From the NCBI RefSeq assembly GCF_030272615.1, contig NC_081410.1, positions 143,317,349 to 143,381,348 on the forward strand: a stretch of DNA of 64,000 nucleotides, written 5' to 3'. Position 1 is the stretch's first letter, and each line of letters opens with the position of its first letter. A program made the position numbers and the translations under genes. The notes under the pieces are model-generated. The model made no database searches. It was given only the letters and a program-made list of their open reading frames with translations, and had not been told where the DNA came from. This document shows, one piece after another, positions 11,343 to 22,017 of the stretch. Source of the DNA: Cryptomeria japonica. Taxonomy: Eukaryota > Streptophyta > Pinopsida > Cupressales > Cupressaceae.

Positions 11343-11374
11343 CATTTGAGGGGCAAAATGTAGACACCTAAAAA
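11329..11374 (+). promoter_or_regulatory. Polypurine tract inside a perfect 16-bp inverted repeat at LTR start
   Basis: The PPT-like TTTGAGGGGCAAAA at 11345-11358 is immediately followed by TGTAGACACC, an LTR start in plus orientation. It is preceded by the exact reverse complement of the first 16 LTR bases (11329-11344 versus 11359-11374). Element 2 has a very similar PPT (AAAGAGGGGCAAA) before its own 3' LTR. The inverted repeat could fold into a hairpin with the PPT in the loop. Confidence 0.75.
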
Positions 11375-11562
11375 TGGTTAACACTTGCAGAGTCATACTT
11401 CAACATTGGCGCATTGCCTTATTTTAGGTTTTTACATCGCATTAACATTTCTTCTATGTTGCGTACTTGGTCTTTATCATTTGCGAGCATCGAGTCCTTC
11501 TTTTGCATTCCTCATTTTTATCGCTTTTGAAATAGGGTTTTGTCCTCTTATCAATCTTGTCA

Positions 11563-11658
11563 TTTTGTGATCGATTTGTCATCGATCCCCATCCTTGTCA
11601 ATCTCATCAATTTTGTGATCGATTTGTCATCGATCCTTGTCCTCTTCAATCATGTCAA
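11563..11658. repeat. 48-bp tandem duplication inside the old LTR
   Basis: Two copies of a unit beginning TTTTGTGATCGATTTGTCAT lie 48 bases apart (11563 and 11611), with TTGTCAATCTCATCA-like spacer between them. The ATCGAT words are palindromic. Confidence 0.8.
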
Positions 11659-12530
11659 TTGGCGCATATCAATTTGGTCTCTTTATCAATATTGGTAAAT
11701 TTGTCAACCAATTTCAATTGTTTATCAATCAAATCATTTATCAAGTCAGAATCATGATTAAATCGACCCTACATCAATTATCTTTTGTTAGGACCTAATT
11801 GTCATCCTTGCATTTCTAATTCATCTTCCAAGGTTTTATGATTTATTCATTTAATCTTGTTTGTCATTTTCCCTTTAGGTTAAATAATTTATTTATTTAT
11901 CCTAAGTCTTCTTGTCACAATTAAATGTCTATTTAATTGGCTAATTAATCTCCTCTCTTTGTGTGAATGAATTGATAAATGAAAATTGTTAATTAATTCA
12001 CCTAATTCCTAATTTCCACATCATTTCTAATTCCTAATTTCCACCTATTTTCTAATTTCCTAATTTCAATTTCCACCTAATTAATTTCTCTCTAGTTTCT
12101 CCCTATTTTTGTGCTTCAGTGGAAGCATGAATTTCTCATGCGTCATACGTTTGGCATAGCAAGATGTCATAAGATTCTAGTTCTCTAACCTTTGCATTGG
12201 CAATATGTCATAATTCATGACATAGAAGGTGTCATAACCTTCTTCTTTCCACTCAATTGTGCCATTTTCAAAATCAATTGCCTCTAATATCAATGTGATG
12301 CTAATCTGGTCTTTTCTCCAATTTATCTATAAATTGGATGATTTTCTTCAATCAAAGTCCCTGGTCGAATCAATCACGCTTCTAGTACCCTTATGTTGTC
12401 ACGCTATCATCTTGTCTACTTGCTTTCACATCATGCTTATGCACTAGTAGGTGAGATCCACAAACAAAGCCATTTGAAGGAGAAAGAAGGACAATGGAGT
12501 CACATGAAGGAGACATTCAAGTTTGCAATG

Positions 12531-12535
12531 GTTTG
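12531..12535. other. Target site duplication GTTTG, left
   Basis: GTTTG directly precedes the left LTR of element 2 and recurs at 31811-31815 directly after the right LTR. Five bases is the standard Ty3/gypsy duplication length. It proves that 12536-31810 is a single integration event. Confidence 0.95.
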
Positions 12536-13981
12536 TGATGCCCTCCTAAATGGCACAAGATTAGTTCTTGATCAAACAACACAAAACACACAAAATGTTA
12601 GAGTTAATCAATCTAAAAACCAAACACAATGAAGGCATTCCAAAGGAGACACTAAAAACATGCTAAATATATCTAACTAAATAAGTAAAGACAAATGAGA
12701 TATCTCCAACTATCTCTTAGCATGAGATTAGCTCCTTCTCCCTTGTTCCTCTCCTCTCCAAGTTCCAAAATAGTGTAGCTCTCAGCAGCTTTTTGCACTA
12801 TGGATGCTTATGGAGGATTGAGATTTGTATAATAGCTCCAAATATGAAATGAAAAGCTAATAGTAATGCTAAAATGATGTATTTTAACTAAAAAGACAAG
12901 ATTTAGTTATGCTATGCTAAAATGCTCTCTAAAATGGCTATAGTCTAAATGCATACAAGTTTTCAGGATGTGGATTATGAAGGAATGGACTCTATTTATA
13001 GGAAAAATGGAGCAATGGATGGCCAGGATTGAATGGTTTAATCAAGGGTCAAGCTTGAAAGTTGGGAATCCATGTGCACAATTGGCACCAATAAAATAGT
13101 GACAAGTGTCAACACAGGATTGGGTTGAAAGAAGAGGTTGGAGGCATTAAAGGCCTGAGAAGACCTCATGGTTATCCAAAGGCTAAGGGTCAAGCCTAAA
13201 TTAGGATTACCCACTGGATTAGGAGTTAATCCAAGGATAAATCTTTGTGCAAATGATTAAGGGATAATCATGGTCAAAGCATTAATGACCTGATGAGACC
13301 CTTGGGTTGGGTAGAGGTTGAGTCAAAACAAATGTTTTAACCATGTGGGAGAGTTGAATTAACCATTAATGGTTATTGGAGACTTTGGGGATTAAGTGGT
13401 TGAAAGTTGGAAGCCTTTAATGGTTTTCAAAGACTTTGGGGTTTTTGGTGGTTGAAGGTTGAAAACCTTCAATGGTTATCAAAGACTTTGGGGTCTTTGA
13501 GAAGTGACTCCATTTTGCTTAGGAATGTGACAATATTTAGGGGATGGATTAGGCTAATTAGGAAGGGGTTAGAAGAATCTAGAAGGTGATTAGATTTTGC
13601 AAGTGGATTTGGTGGGTGAAGGAAAATAGGATTTTATTAAAATAAAAATTCATTTATTTCAATAAATGTGTGCAAGTTGCATTTGTAGGAAAATGCAAGT
13701 GGGGGGGGTTTTAAAATGATTTAAATAAATGTTTTTATTTAATTTATTTAAAAGAGGAATAGGGGGATTTAATTAAATAAATTGATTTTATTTATTTAAT
13801 TGATTTGAATTGGATTTAATGAATTAATTAAAATAAATTGAATAATTTATTTAATTAATAGAAGAATGTTTGGGGATGAATTAATTAAATATTAATTTAA
13901 TTAATTGATGGTTAGTGGATTTTTAATCAAATAAATACGAAATATTCATTTAATTAAAATGGACAGATTTATGTGACTACA
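12536..13981 (-). repeat. Element 2 3' LTR
   Basis: In sense orientation it starts TGTAGTCACATAAATC and ends GAGGGCATCA, a proper TG...CA. It is the same length and practically the same sequence as 30365-31810. The sense-5' part (about 13620-13960) is AT-rich with many TTAATTAA/TTTAATT words. The 60-codon frame at 13407-13589 recurs in both LTRs but has no recognisable content. Confidence 0.97.
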
Positions 13982-13994
13982 TTTGCCCCTCTTT
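13982..13994 (-). promoter_or_regulatory. Polypurine tract of element 2
   Basis: The minus strand reads AAAGAGGGGCAAA immediately before the 3' LTR (TGTAGTCAC). This is the primer for plus-strand cDNA synthesis and fixes the orientation of the element. Confidence 0.92.
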
Positions 13995-14291
13995 GAGACG
14001 GTGTGGTTTATCGTATCGTTTCAAAGAAAGAAAAACTGGTGTGAAGAAATGCCCCATTAAAATGTTAATTTAATGGGTGGTATGCCCCCTCGAGAGATGG
14101 GCCGAAAAATTTCGAAAAATCGGGCGATCTCTCGAAAAAGAATGAAAATTGGCAGGGTGGTGGAATAGAAGAAATTAGGTATACTGGGGAAAAATAGAAG
14201 AAATTGGGGGAAACATGGAGAAATGGGGGGCTCGGGAAGTTCACGGGGACCACGGCGATGAGCAGGGCGAAGTTACGGTGACGTCGGGGGG

Positions 14292-14298
14292 TATAAAT
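14292..14298 (+). promoter_or_regulatory. TATA box for the antisense PMD gene
   Basis: TATAAAT sits in a GC-rich context (GGGGGTATAAATGGGG), about 100 bp upstream of the ATG at 14395. It is on the strand opposite to gag-pol. Spacing to a start site around 14320-14330 and a short 5' UTR would be normal for a plant promoter. Its use is inferred, not shown. Confidence 0.65.
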
Positions 14299-14394
14299 GG
14301 GGTAAAAGGGGTGAAAATAGGATCATTTGTGACCGCGACCAGTTGAAAACTATAGCTCTGACAGTGACATTTGGAAGAGCAAGGAGGAGCGACG

Positions 14395-16561
14395 ATGTCG
14401 TTTCCGATCACCGAGCATCGATTTGAGCGAGTCCGCCGGTACCAGCGCCCAGCCGACTATGGACCAGCGGTACGCAAATTCGAAAACTTCCTTTTCATGC
14501 ATTTTTAATACGTTTTTCGCTGAGTCCAAGTCAAGTCAGAGCAAGAGCGCTGGAACTATGTTTTTAGCGCTTTTGCTCCATAAATTAGCGCTATTGTGCC
14601 GCAATAGCGCTTTTGTAGGCTAGTTGTAGCGCTTTTGCATTAATTTAGTGCTTTTGCAAGCAAGTTTGAGCGCTTTTGATAAATTAGCGCTACGGTAGGG
14701 TCAATTGAGCGCTATTGATGTCTAGTAGCGCTATTGCATAGCGGTTTTAGCGCTTTTGATTAATTAGCGCTATAGCGTAGTTAATTGAGCGCTATTGACA
14801 GGAATAGCGCTATGGTGTAGCTTTTTGAGCGCTATTGTTTTGGTAGCGCTATTGTAGGGCTTGTTGAGCGCTATTGATGTTGTTGTAGCGCTATTGTTCA
14901 GAATGAGCGCTTTTGTAGGTTAAATAGCGCTTTTGCTTTAGGATAACAAGATGCCCCAGTTTCGGACAAAATAAAACTCCGGATGCCTAACGATTGATGG
15001 ATGGTGAGGTGAAGTGGGAGTTGTTTTGAACCATAGCAGCCCGATGAGACTTAGGTCATTGGTTAGGAGAAATGCCTGTTGAAGTCTAGGCGGCCATGAT
15101 TGCTTACCTGTTGAGACTCGAAGATACTTGATCAAAGTATCTGATGATAGTCTAGGTTTAAACTTAAGAAAGTTTGATAACAAAACAACTGATGGTGGTT
15201 TGATGAATGTTTATGTGCAGGAGGATCTACGTGTGTTGCAGTTACGCGAGCGCCACCCCGCGACACAGGGGTTGCGAGATCGTTTGACTCAGATCGAGAT
15301 AGATTGTATTGCGGCTACTGGGCTCTATGAGGTGATGCATATGCCCGTGATTCGGATGAATCACGGCCTGATTACAACTTTAGCAGAGCGATGGCACAGT
15401 GAGACATGCACATTCCATCTGGCTCAGGGCGAGATGACGGTGACTTTGGAGGACGTGTGGCGTATTCTTCGGATTCCGATTCGAGGGCAGCTGGTGACGT
15501 ATGATCGATCCTGGGGGACAGTGTCTTGCCAGAGGATTTTTGATGAGGACGTATTCATTGATGATGGGTCGATTGCCTGGGAGGATATAGCGGCACTATA
15601 TGAGCCTCTTCCAGCAGTTTTGTTAGGGATCGTGGGAGGGCTTCTGTGTCCAGACAGGCGGTCACATGGATTGGCGGTCGGATGGGGACAGGTTATTGAG
15701 ATGATGGTGACAGAGGGGACCCGATATGCCTGGGGGCCGTGCGTGCTAGCGCACATGTACCAGGAGCTGCACGAGGTAGTGTACCGGGGGAGAGGTTCGC
15801 TTGCAGTAGGCATGACGCTGCTGCATGTGTGGGCATGGGAGCATCTACTAGTGACTCGACCAGTGAGTCTGAGATTCCGAGCCGTAGACCAGCCCTATAT
15901 GTTCATGTATAGTGGTATGATGAGCCAGCCCCACTTGGGGAAGCTAGAGTGGTGGAGGCGAGCATTAGATGACCTAGATGCAGTGATCTGGCGGCCATAC
16001 TTGGAGTGTGAGCCATGGGAGGATGATGCGGAGGCACTACCTTATGTCTTCATGACCCGATTCCTCATTGGGAGGACCTTTTATCACGTAGAGAGACAGG
16101 TGCCAGGATGGGTTATGAGGCAGTTTGGACGGCAGCAGGGTCTGCCGAGCGGATCGGGAGAGTATGCTCGAGTGATTCGAGAGCGGTATGCATGGGGTCC
16201 AGTGCTACCGTATGATCAAGCATTGGCAGAGTTCCGGACACTGCAGGCGAGACCATGGGATCTACGACCGAGGGTCGTTGATGCAGGGGTTACAGCAGAG
16301 TATACCCAGTATCGGGCGGCGCACCCGATTCGACGGATATCAGATCCAGCGGAGCCGATCCCAGCGTTTGAGGATGAGAGGGGACGAGGACGGAGAGGAG
16401 GAGTAGGAGGTGGTAGAGGAGGAGGAGGAGGAGGAGGAGGAGGAGGAGGTGGTGGAGGAGGTGGAGGAGGAGGAGGAGGTGGAGTAGGGATGGGGATGCC
16501 GAGACAGCGGAGAGGGAGAGGTGGACTACCTCTGCAGATATCACAGGGACCGTTGATGTAG
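14395..16561 (+). CDS. Antisense plant mobile domain (PMD) protein, two exons
   Basis: Proposed exon 1 is 14395-14469 (ATG, 25 codons, ending YGPA before GTACGC). The intron is 14470-15220, ending TTATGTGCAG. Exon 2 is 15221-16561. Both junctions are phase 0, and without splicing exon 1 stops within a few codons. The protein is about 472 residues. The PMD shows VIRMNHGLITTLAERWHSET, then TFHLAQGEMTVTLEDVWRIL, and farther on YAWGPCVLAHMYQELH. The C-terminus is an RG/poly-Gly tail encoded by a GGA microsatellite (about 16415-16490). PMD proteins are linked to transposable elements and to silencing and genome-stability factors in plants. GC content is far above the neighbours. The frame ends at TAG 16559-16561, with an open frame following. 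Confidence 0.8.
14540..14940 (+). repeat. AGCGCT minisatellite within the PMD intron
   Basis: About 19 copies of the palindromic hexamer AGCGCT, mostly as AGCGCTATTG or AGCGCTTTTG, are spaced about 15-30 bases apart. The complementary form CAATAGCGCT recurs nine times at 30040-30260 near the opposite end of the element. It lies between the proposed exons of the PMD gene. Confidence 0.92.
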
Positions 16562-17227
16562 GGAGGAGTGCAGCTGAGTGGGAGGGGGATGGAGAGAGAG
16601 ATCCCGATGGATACAGGTGCAGGAGAGGGTGGTGCAGGGGAATGTGGTGCAGGGGAGGGACCTAGTGGAGGGGGTGATACAGATGCAGCAGCCATGGATA
16701 TAGGGGAGTGTGGTGCAGGGGATCTGCGGGAGCATATGATAGGTTATTTGCAGACCCGGGTAGAGAGATTAGAGGCGGAGGTAGCAGCTAGAGATGTGCA
16801 GCTATTTGCACGTGAGTCAGAGCTGACAATGGTGCTGCGGGAGAGAGATACTGCGGTGGAGAGATTGGCAGAGCTGCAGGAGAGAGTGCGGACTGGTGCA
16901 CAGGGGCCTTCAGGAGAGGTTATGAGGGAGATACGGCGAGCACAGGTGGAGATAGAGTACTGGCGGGGGTTATATGAGCAGGTGGTACCGATTAGCCAGC
17001 GAGCTCTCAGTTACTCACAGATGCGGCAGGCCAGATCCGAGCGATCACAGAGGATGCAGAGCAGTGGGGGAGTGATGGGTCCTTTGCGGCAGGATAGATC
17101 AGGAGATGCAGGAGGGAGTGGGGGTTCGATGAGGCCTCCACGGAGAGATGGATCAGGTGGTGCCGGTACTAGCGGTGGAGTAGGTAGGGGTGGGGCAGGT
17201 ACAGCATCTGGCCAGAGCGGCATCTGA
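16562..17227 (+). pseudogene. Coiled-coil C-terminal extension of the PMD protein after an in-frame TAG
   Basis: The frame of the PMD exon continues without a shift after the TAG at 16559-16561 for about 220 codons, to a TGA at 17227. Content is Gly-rich, then a heptad-like coiled coil (EHMIGYLQTRVERLEAEVAA, ERDTAVERLAELQERV), a short IEYWRGLYEQVVPIS block, and a Gly/Arg-rich tail. The second PMD copy on the minus strand (33593-34147) has the same coiled coil and an IRHWRTLYESAVP end in the matching place. The ancestral protein therefore probably included it. Either TAG is a recent nonsense change or it is read through or spliced. No ATG-led separate gene is evident at the start. Confidence 0.72.
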
Positions 17228-18600
17228 GAGAGCATTTTTGCATACATGTGTTGTATCATTGTTTATGTTTTGGACTGTTTCTTGGATGGCTCTTTGGTAG
17301 CCAATTTTGTAGACTTCATTGTACTCTGATATATGAGATGATATATATGAGGAGATCCCATTTTGTGATGATATGCATGTGATGATGTATGGATGTTTAT
17401 GCATGATGATGATTTATGACTTAGATGTATATGTGTATATGTATGCATTTGATGAGATGTTTCTTTTATGCATGTTTTTATGATGAGTTATGATGTGAGA
17501 TACTGACATATGAATGCAGGTTTATATGTGTATGATATATGTTTTTATGATGAGTTATGATGTGAGATACTGACATATGAATGCAGGATGATATGATTTT
17601 ATGATGAGTTATGTAATGCTTCATGTATGGAATGCTATGATGATATACGTTTTTATGATGAGTTATGATGTGAGATACTGACATTTGAATGCAGGATGAT
17701 ATGATTTTATGATGAGTTATGTAATGCTTCATGTATGGAATGCTATGATGATATATGCGTATGCGGGATGTATGAACAGGATTTGATGATGTATCCTATT
17801 GCAATGTAATGATGAGATGATTTAATGCAATGGTTGAATAAATGATTTTATGTATGGATATGCATCTAGATGTGTTTTAGATGAATGTAATATGGATAAA
17901 CAAAATGTTAAGTGAATGCATATGGATAAACAAATGTAAAGTGCAAGTGTTTATATGATGATATTAAAATGAATGTAGATGAATAAACAAATGTAAGGTA
18001 CAAGTGTTTATATGATGATTTTAAAATGAATGTAGATGAATAAACAAATGTAAAGTACAAATGTTTATATGATAATGCCTAAATGAATGTTTCTAAATGC
18101 GTTTTAAATATGTTGGTAAGTGCAAAATGATAATGGGATGATATGATAACTAATGGGGATAATAACTGCACCTTAATGTAATGATAATAAATGCAATGTA
18201 AATGAATCCTATAATAAACATTTATAAGATACTTAGTAATAAATGAATGCATCTTTTATCTATAAAGAAATGAATGCAAAGGATAAATGATGAAAAGTTT
18301 AATAAAATGATAATGGATAATTGATATAAGATGAATGCTTATTAAATGATTTAATACAATCAAAGACAATTTAATCCCATGAATGGATCCAATTATTTAT
18401 GATTGATGAAAATGATTGTTAAATGATTTTAATGAAAACTAATGTCAACAATGAACTATATGCAATGTTTTAAGTTTTTAACATGACATAAATGGACGTA
18501 ATGCAAGATGCACCTAAATGTAATGATGATATGATCATGAAGAATGCAAGATTGTTTTAAGACTTTACATAATGCATTGATGATGTATCAGAGTACTCGG
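17228..18600 (+). repeat. ATG/GATAT-rich spacer with about 110-bp tandem units
   Basis: It follows the PMD reading frame. The block TTATGATGAGTTATGATGTG recurs at about 17480, 17546 and 17655. A second block (ATGAGTTATGTAATGCTTCA) follows twice, giving a unit of about 110 bp between 17476 and 17760. The remainder is monotonous AT-rich sequence (AATGAATGTAGATGAATAAA) with no gene. The first 200 bases of the window have the same flavour. Confidence 0.75.
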
Positions 18601-20100
18601 TCGTGATTGTATCCAAGACCAGTTTTTATTAGTCATTTTTTTGCATGTAAAAGCCTACATATGAATGAATGAGTGGATGGGTGATATGCAACGGAATGCA
18701 AGATATAAACAGATGAGGTGAAATGATGATCCATAGTGCTCTATTTTCATCATTGAGCTTTAAAATGTTGGAAGAGAATACAAGCATCTTGACACAATGA
18801 TTCAAGATGACCTGAGTATTTCTTTCATGGATTTTAATATAGCAAGTTAATACAAACGACTTGATATAAGGGTCAAGTCGACCAGAGTATTGCTTGCGGA
18901 ACAGACAAGGATTATCTCCTTTCGTGCATGACTTGGATCGTCCTCCTTGATCTTAGGCTGATCAGATCCTGAGACAAGTACATACCGTACTAAGAAAATA
19001 AAAACTTTATCCAATTTGGAGGAAGAGGAATCAAAGGATGAGCATTTGTACCTGCAACCAAACAGCATATTTACATAAAGAATAAAGAATAAGGATCCTT
19101 GGTAATGGCTCATGCTCATATGGTCGAGGTATACGCTGTAGTCAGCAAGCCGTAGTGATCTATGACTGCATTTTGCATAGGATCACGTAGCTTAGTGAAC
19201 TTCCCACGTAGACACCATTAGTACATGCCCCAGAACTTCATCGGAAATGATGCGCAAACAAAACAAAACAATGCTGAAAAGATCCCGATACAGATAAACA
19301 AACGATTGTACTGACAAATCAACCAAGCATTTGATAGCTTAACATAATTTTCTTGTCAAAGAAAACGTCATCTTGTCTTTGTTTTGGTAAGGAAGGATAC
19401 ATCCTTGGTTAAAGACAGGTTTGGATTGTTGATGTCGATTGTTTTGGTTTGATTGGTAAATGGTCATTGTGTGAGTAGTTTATCAATGTTTGTTTTGCAT
19501 CTGATTGGATGAATATGTACAAGGTGTTGTCATGTTTTTTGGATTTTGTGTAATAGTTTTTGAATGTTTTTGGATTTTGTGTTGAGACATTTTTTTGAAT
19601 GTTTTTTTTAGATTTTGTGTTGAGACATTTTTTGAATGTTTTTGTATTTTCTTCAGGACATTTTCTGAATGTTTTTGGTATTTTTCTGATGATTGCTTGA
19701 ATGAAGAGCGTAATGATATATAAGACAATGTAGAATCCACTTCCATTACGAGGGTAAGGGTATTGCCCCCAGTTTGTAGACCTGACTATGAAAAGGTGGG
19801 ATGCTAGACGCATGGAGTACTTTCTTAATTGCAGATCAAATAACAAGCCATGGTTGGGATGGATGGATGTATGTGTGCATGAATGTGATCGCAACAAGCT
19901 TTGAAAGATAATGGAGCTATTGCCTTTACGAGTGGCGCCTGTTTGCCAGGTTTTCACCATCGCACTTACCCAAGGTGCCATCGGAGTGGTTGTTCACCGT
20001 TTGGATGCATGATTTTTCTTTACTTTTTTGAATGTTTTTGTATTTTCTTCAGCACATTTTCTGAATGTTTTTGATATTTTCTTGATATGTAGGGGAGCCT
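18601..20100 (-). other. Non-coding region between PMD 3' end and integrase of element 2
   Basis: No convincing gene is seen. 18601-19400 is mixed sequence without recognisable motifs. From about 19545 to 19690, and again near 20030-20090, the plus strand repeats TTTTGAATGTTTTTGTATTT and GTGTTGAGACATTTTTT words. This is the counterpart of the T-rich spacer of element 1. The 190-codon minus-strand frame at 19409-19981 is largely a translation of this low-complexity tract. Confidence 0.6.
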
Positions 20101-20115
20101 GATGCTCTGTATACC

Positions 20116-21303
20116 TTAGGTATAAAACCGTTTGAGGTGCATGCTATTGATTGGATCTGCGAGCGGTTCTCCTTCTGGTGTAGCCAACTGATATGCCCCG
20201 GACCCGAATACAGTAGTGACAACATATGGGCCCAACCAGTTTGATTCAAACTTGCCTTGATGTTCTCTGTTTGGTTGGTTGTGAGGATTTTCTCGAAGAA
20301 CAAGATCACCTACCTCAAATGTACGAGATCTAACTCGGTGATTGTAACTTCTACTCATGCGCTGCTGATAGGCTTTGAGGTGATTGTATGCAGCTTGTCG
20401 TTTCTCATCAAGTAACTCTAAGTCCTGAAGGCGTGAGACTCTGTATGCTTCATCATCAATGAGATTGTGCAAGGAAACCCGTAGTGACGGTATCTCGACC
20501 TCAATAGGTAAGATAGCTTCTGCACCATAGACCAATGAATAAGGAGTTGCACCTGTAGGGGTTCGAATGCTAGTGCGATATGCCCATAGCGCTGGATTTA
20601 GTTGAACATGCCAATCACGGCCGGCATCATTGACTGTCTTCTTTAGGATTCTCAATATGTTTTTATTAGATGCTTCGGCCTGACCATTGCCTTGTGGGTA
20701 ATAGGGAGTGGAAAAGCGGTGTTGGATATGAAATTTCTCACAAAGTTCACGGACATCCTGATTTTTGAAAGGGAGACCGTTATCTGTGATAATAGACATG
20801 GGTACACCATACCGGCAGATGATGTAGTTGAGGATGAATGAGGCGATCTGCTTGCCGGTGACTTGGGTAAGTGGAACAGCTTCGATCCACTTGGTGAAAT
20901 ATTCGGTGGCGGTAATAATGAATTTATGGCCATTGGATGAAGATGGATGAATCTTACCCACAAGGTCAAGGCCCCATTGACAAAAAGGCCATGGTGTCGT
21001 GATTGGTTGCAGTTCCTGGGCCGGTGCATGTATCAGGTCGCCATGAACTTGACATTTCTTGCATTTCCTGACAAAATAGTAGGAATCCTTTTCCATAGAT
21101 GGCCAATAGTATCCAGCTCGCATGATCTTCTTGGCTAGTGATGGACCACTTGAGTGAGTCCCACAAATTCCTTCATGTACCTCTTCCAAAGCCTTTGTTA
21201 TCTCATCTTGTTCCAGACATCGAAGGAGAGTACCATCAAGACTACGTCGGTATAGGGTTTCGGCAATAATGGTATATCGAGCAGTTTGGCAAATGAAGGT
21301 TTT
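20116..21303 (-). pseudogene. Integrase of element 2 (separated by one TGA)
   Basis: A complete integrase sequence. The HHCC zinc finger is visible (HEGICGTHS, CKKCQVHG). The catalytic core has WGLDLVGKIHP, ITDNGLPFKNQD and YYPQGNGQAEASNK, giving D, D and E. The C-terminal domain has RTFEVGDLVLRENP and ends at 20116. It is in the same frame as the archaeal RNase H upstream, but a TGA at 21304-21306 (NQ-stop-KTF; Arg in element 1 NQRRAF, so probably CGA to TGA) cuts it off. All catalytic residues are kept, consistent with the youth of the element. Confidence 0.93.
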
Positions 21304-22017
21304 TCATTGGTTATTCGATTGGTTGGGAGGAAGGGTGTGATCGCGAAGATAGGTGTAGAACTCATCGTACCATGGGGATTCGGAACCGACAAGGCGACAT
21401 ATTATTTCAGATTCGGGGATATCATAAGCGGGAATCCAAAGCTGTTCTACCAAGAACTCGTAGCGTGTTGAATTCTGTGGAAGATCTAAGAGAGATGCGA
21501 TAGTAGCCATAGCGTCAGCAGCTCGATTCTGATCTCTTGGTATCTGCTCAAAAGTAATAGTAGTGAATGATGTCTTTAGACTGTCCACCATTTGTTTGTA
21601 TGGCATGAGTTTATCATCTTTGGTCTGATATTCATCAGTTGCTTGTCGAATGACCAGTTGTGAGTCGCCATATACTTGAAGTTCTTTTAATTTCCATTGT
21701 ATGGCTAGCCTGAGTCCTGTGATCAAAGCCTCATATTCTGCTATGTTATTTGTGCATGGAAATGTGAGCCTGTAAGACTTCGGGATGCTATCACCTTGAG
21801 GTGTGATAAACAGAATGCCTGCCCCCGAGCCATGCCTAGTATATGAACCATCAAAATATAGTTTCCATGACTGTGCTTCTGTAATCATGAATATCTCTTC
21901 ATCTGGAAAATTGGAAATGAGGGGATGATCACCTATGAGAGGTGCATCGGCCAACTGATCTGCAATGACCTGCCCTTTGATAGCTTTTACGGTCCACATA
22001 CTCGATGTCGAATTCAC
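21304..22017 (-). pseudogene. Archaeal-type RNase H of element 2 (frameshifted from the main ORF)
   Basis: The second RNase H of the polyprotein. D-E-D residues appear in WKLYFDGSYTRHGSGAG, NNIAEYEALITGLR and YGDSQLVIRQ; SLDLPQNSTRYEFLVEQL and the inter-domain linker to integrase follow. It overlaps the end of the large ORF. The proper continuation (DRKAIKGQVIADQ) is reached only after a one-base shift at the A run corresponding to 21985-21988, where the element has four A residues. Element 1 has no shift at this place, so the extra base is a lesion and not a conserved programmed frameshift. Confidence 0.92.

Larger units (their letters stand above)
11359..12535 (+). repeat. Old LTR, left part (interrupted by element 2; right part 31816-31947)
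   Basis: It starts TGTAGACACC after a PPT. Skipping the element 2 insertion, it continues at 31816 and ends CCTATCTACA at 31947, about 1.31 kb in all. The last part (12440-12535 and 31816-31947) is homologous in inverted orientation to 31976 to about 32230. It contains a 48-bp tandem duplication of TTTTGTGATCGATTTGTC at 11563 and 11611. In plus orientation it has a PPT on its left, as a 3' LTR would. The sequence to its left, however, is the leader of minus-strand element 1, so the locus is rearranged. Confidence 0.72.

Noticed and set aside
13407-13589. A 60-codon frame repeated identically at 31236-31418
   Set aside because: It recurs only because it lies in the two LTRs of element 2; no motif and no coding signal.
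14938-15813. Minus-strand frames opposite the PMD gene, and 16216-16695 with Pro-rich content
   Set aside because: Antisense shadows of the GC-rich PMD exon and of the GGA repeat.
19409-19981. A 190-codon minus-strand frame downstream of integrase
   Set aside because: Much of it translates the T-rich tandem repeat; the remainder has no recognisable motif and no counterpart in element 1.
21960-22017. Programmed frameshift between RNase H and archaeal RNase H in element 2
   Set aside because: Element 1 is in frame at this point and the site is a four-A run, so a one-base insertion is the simpler explanation.
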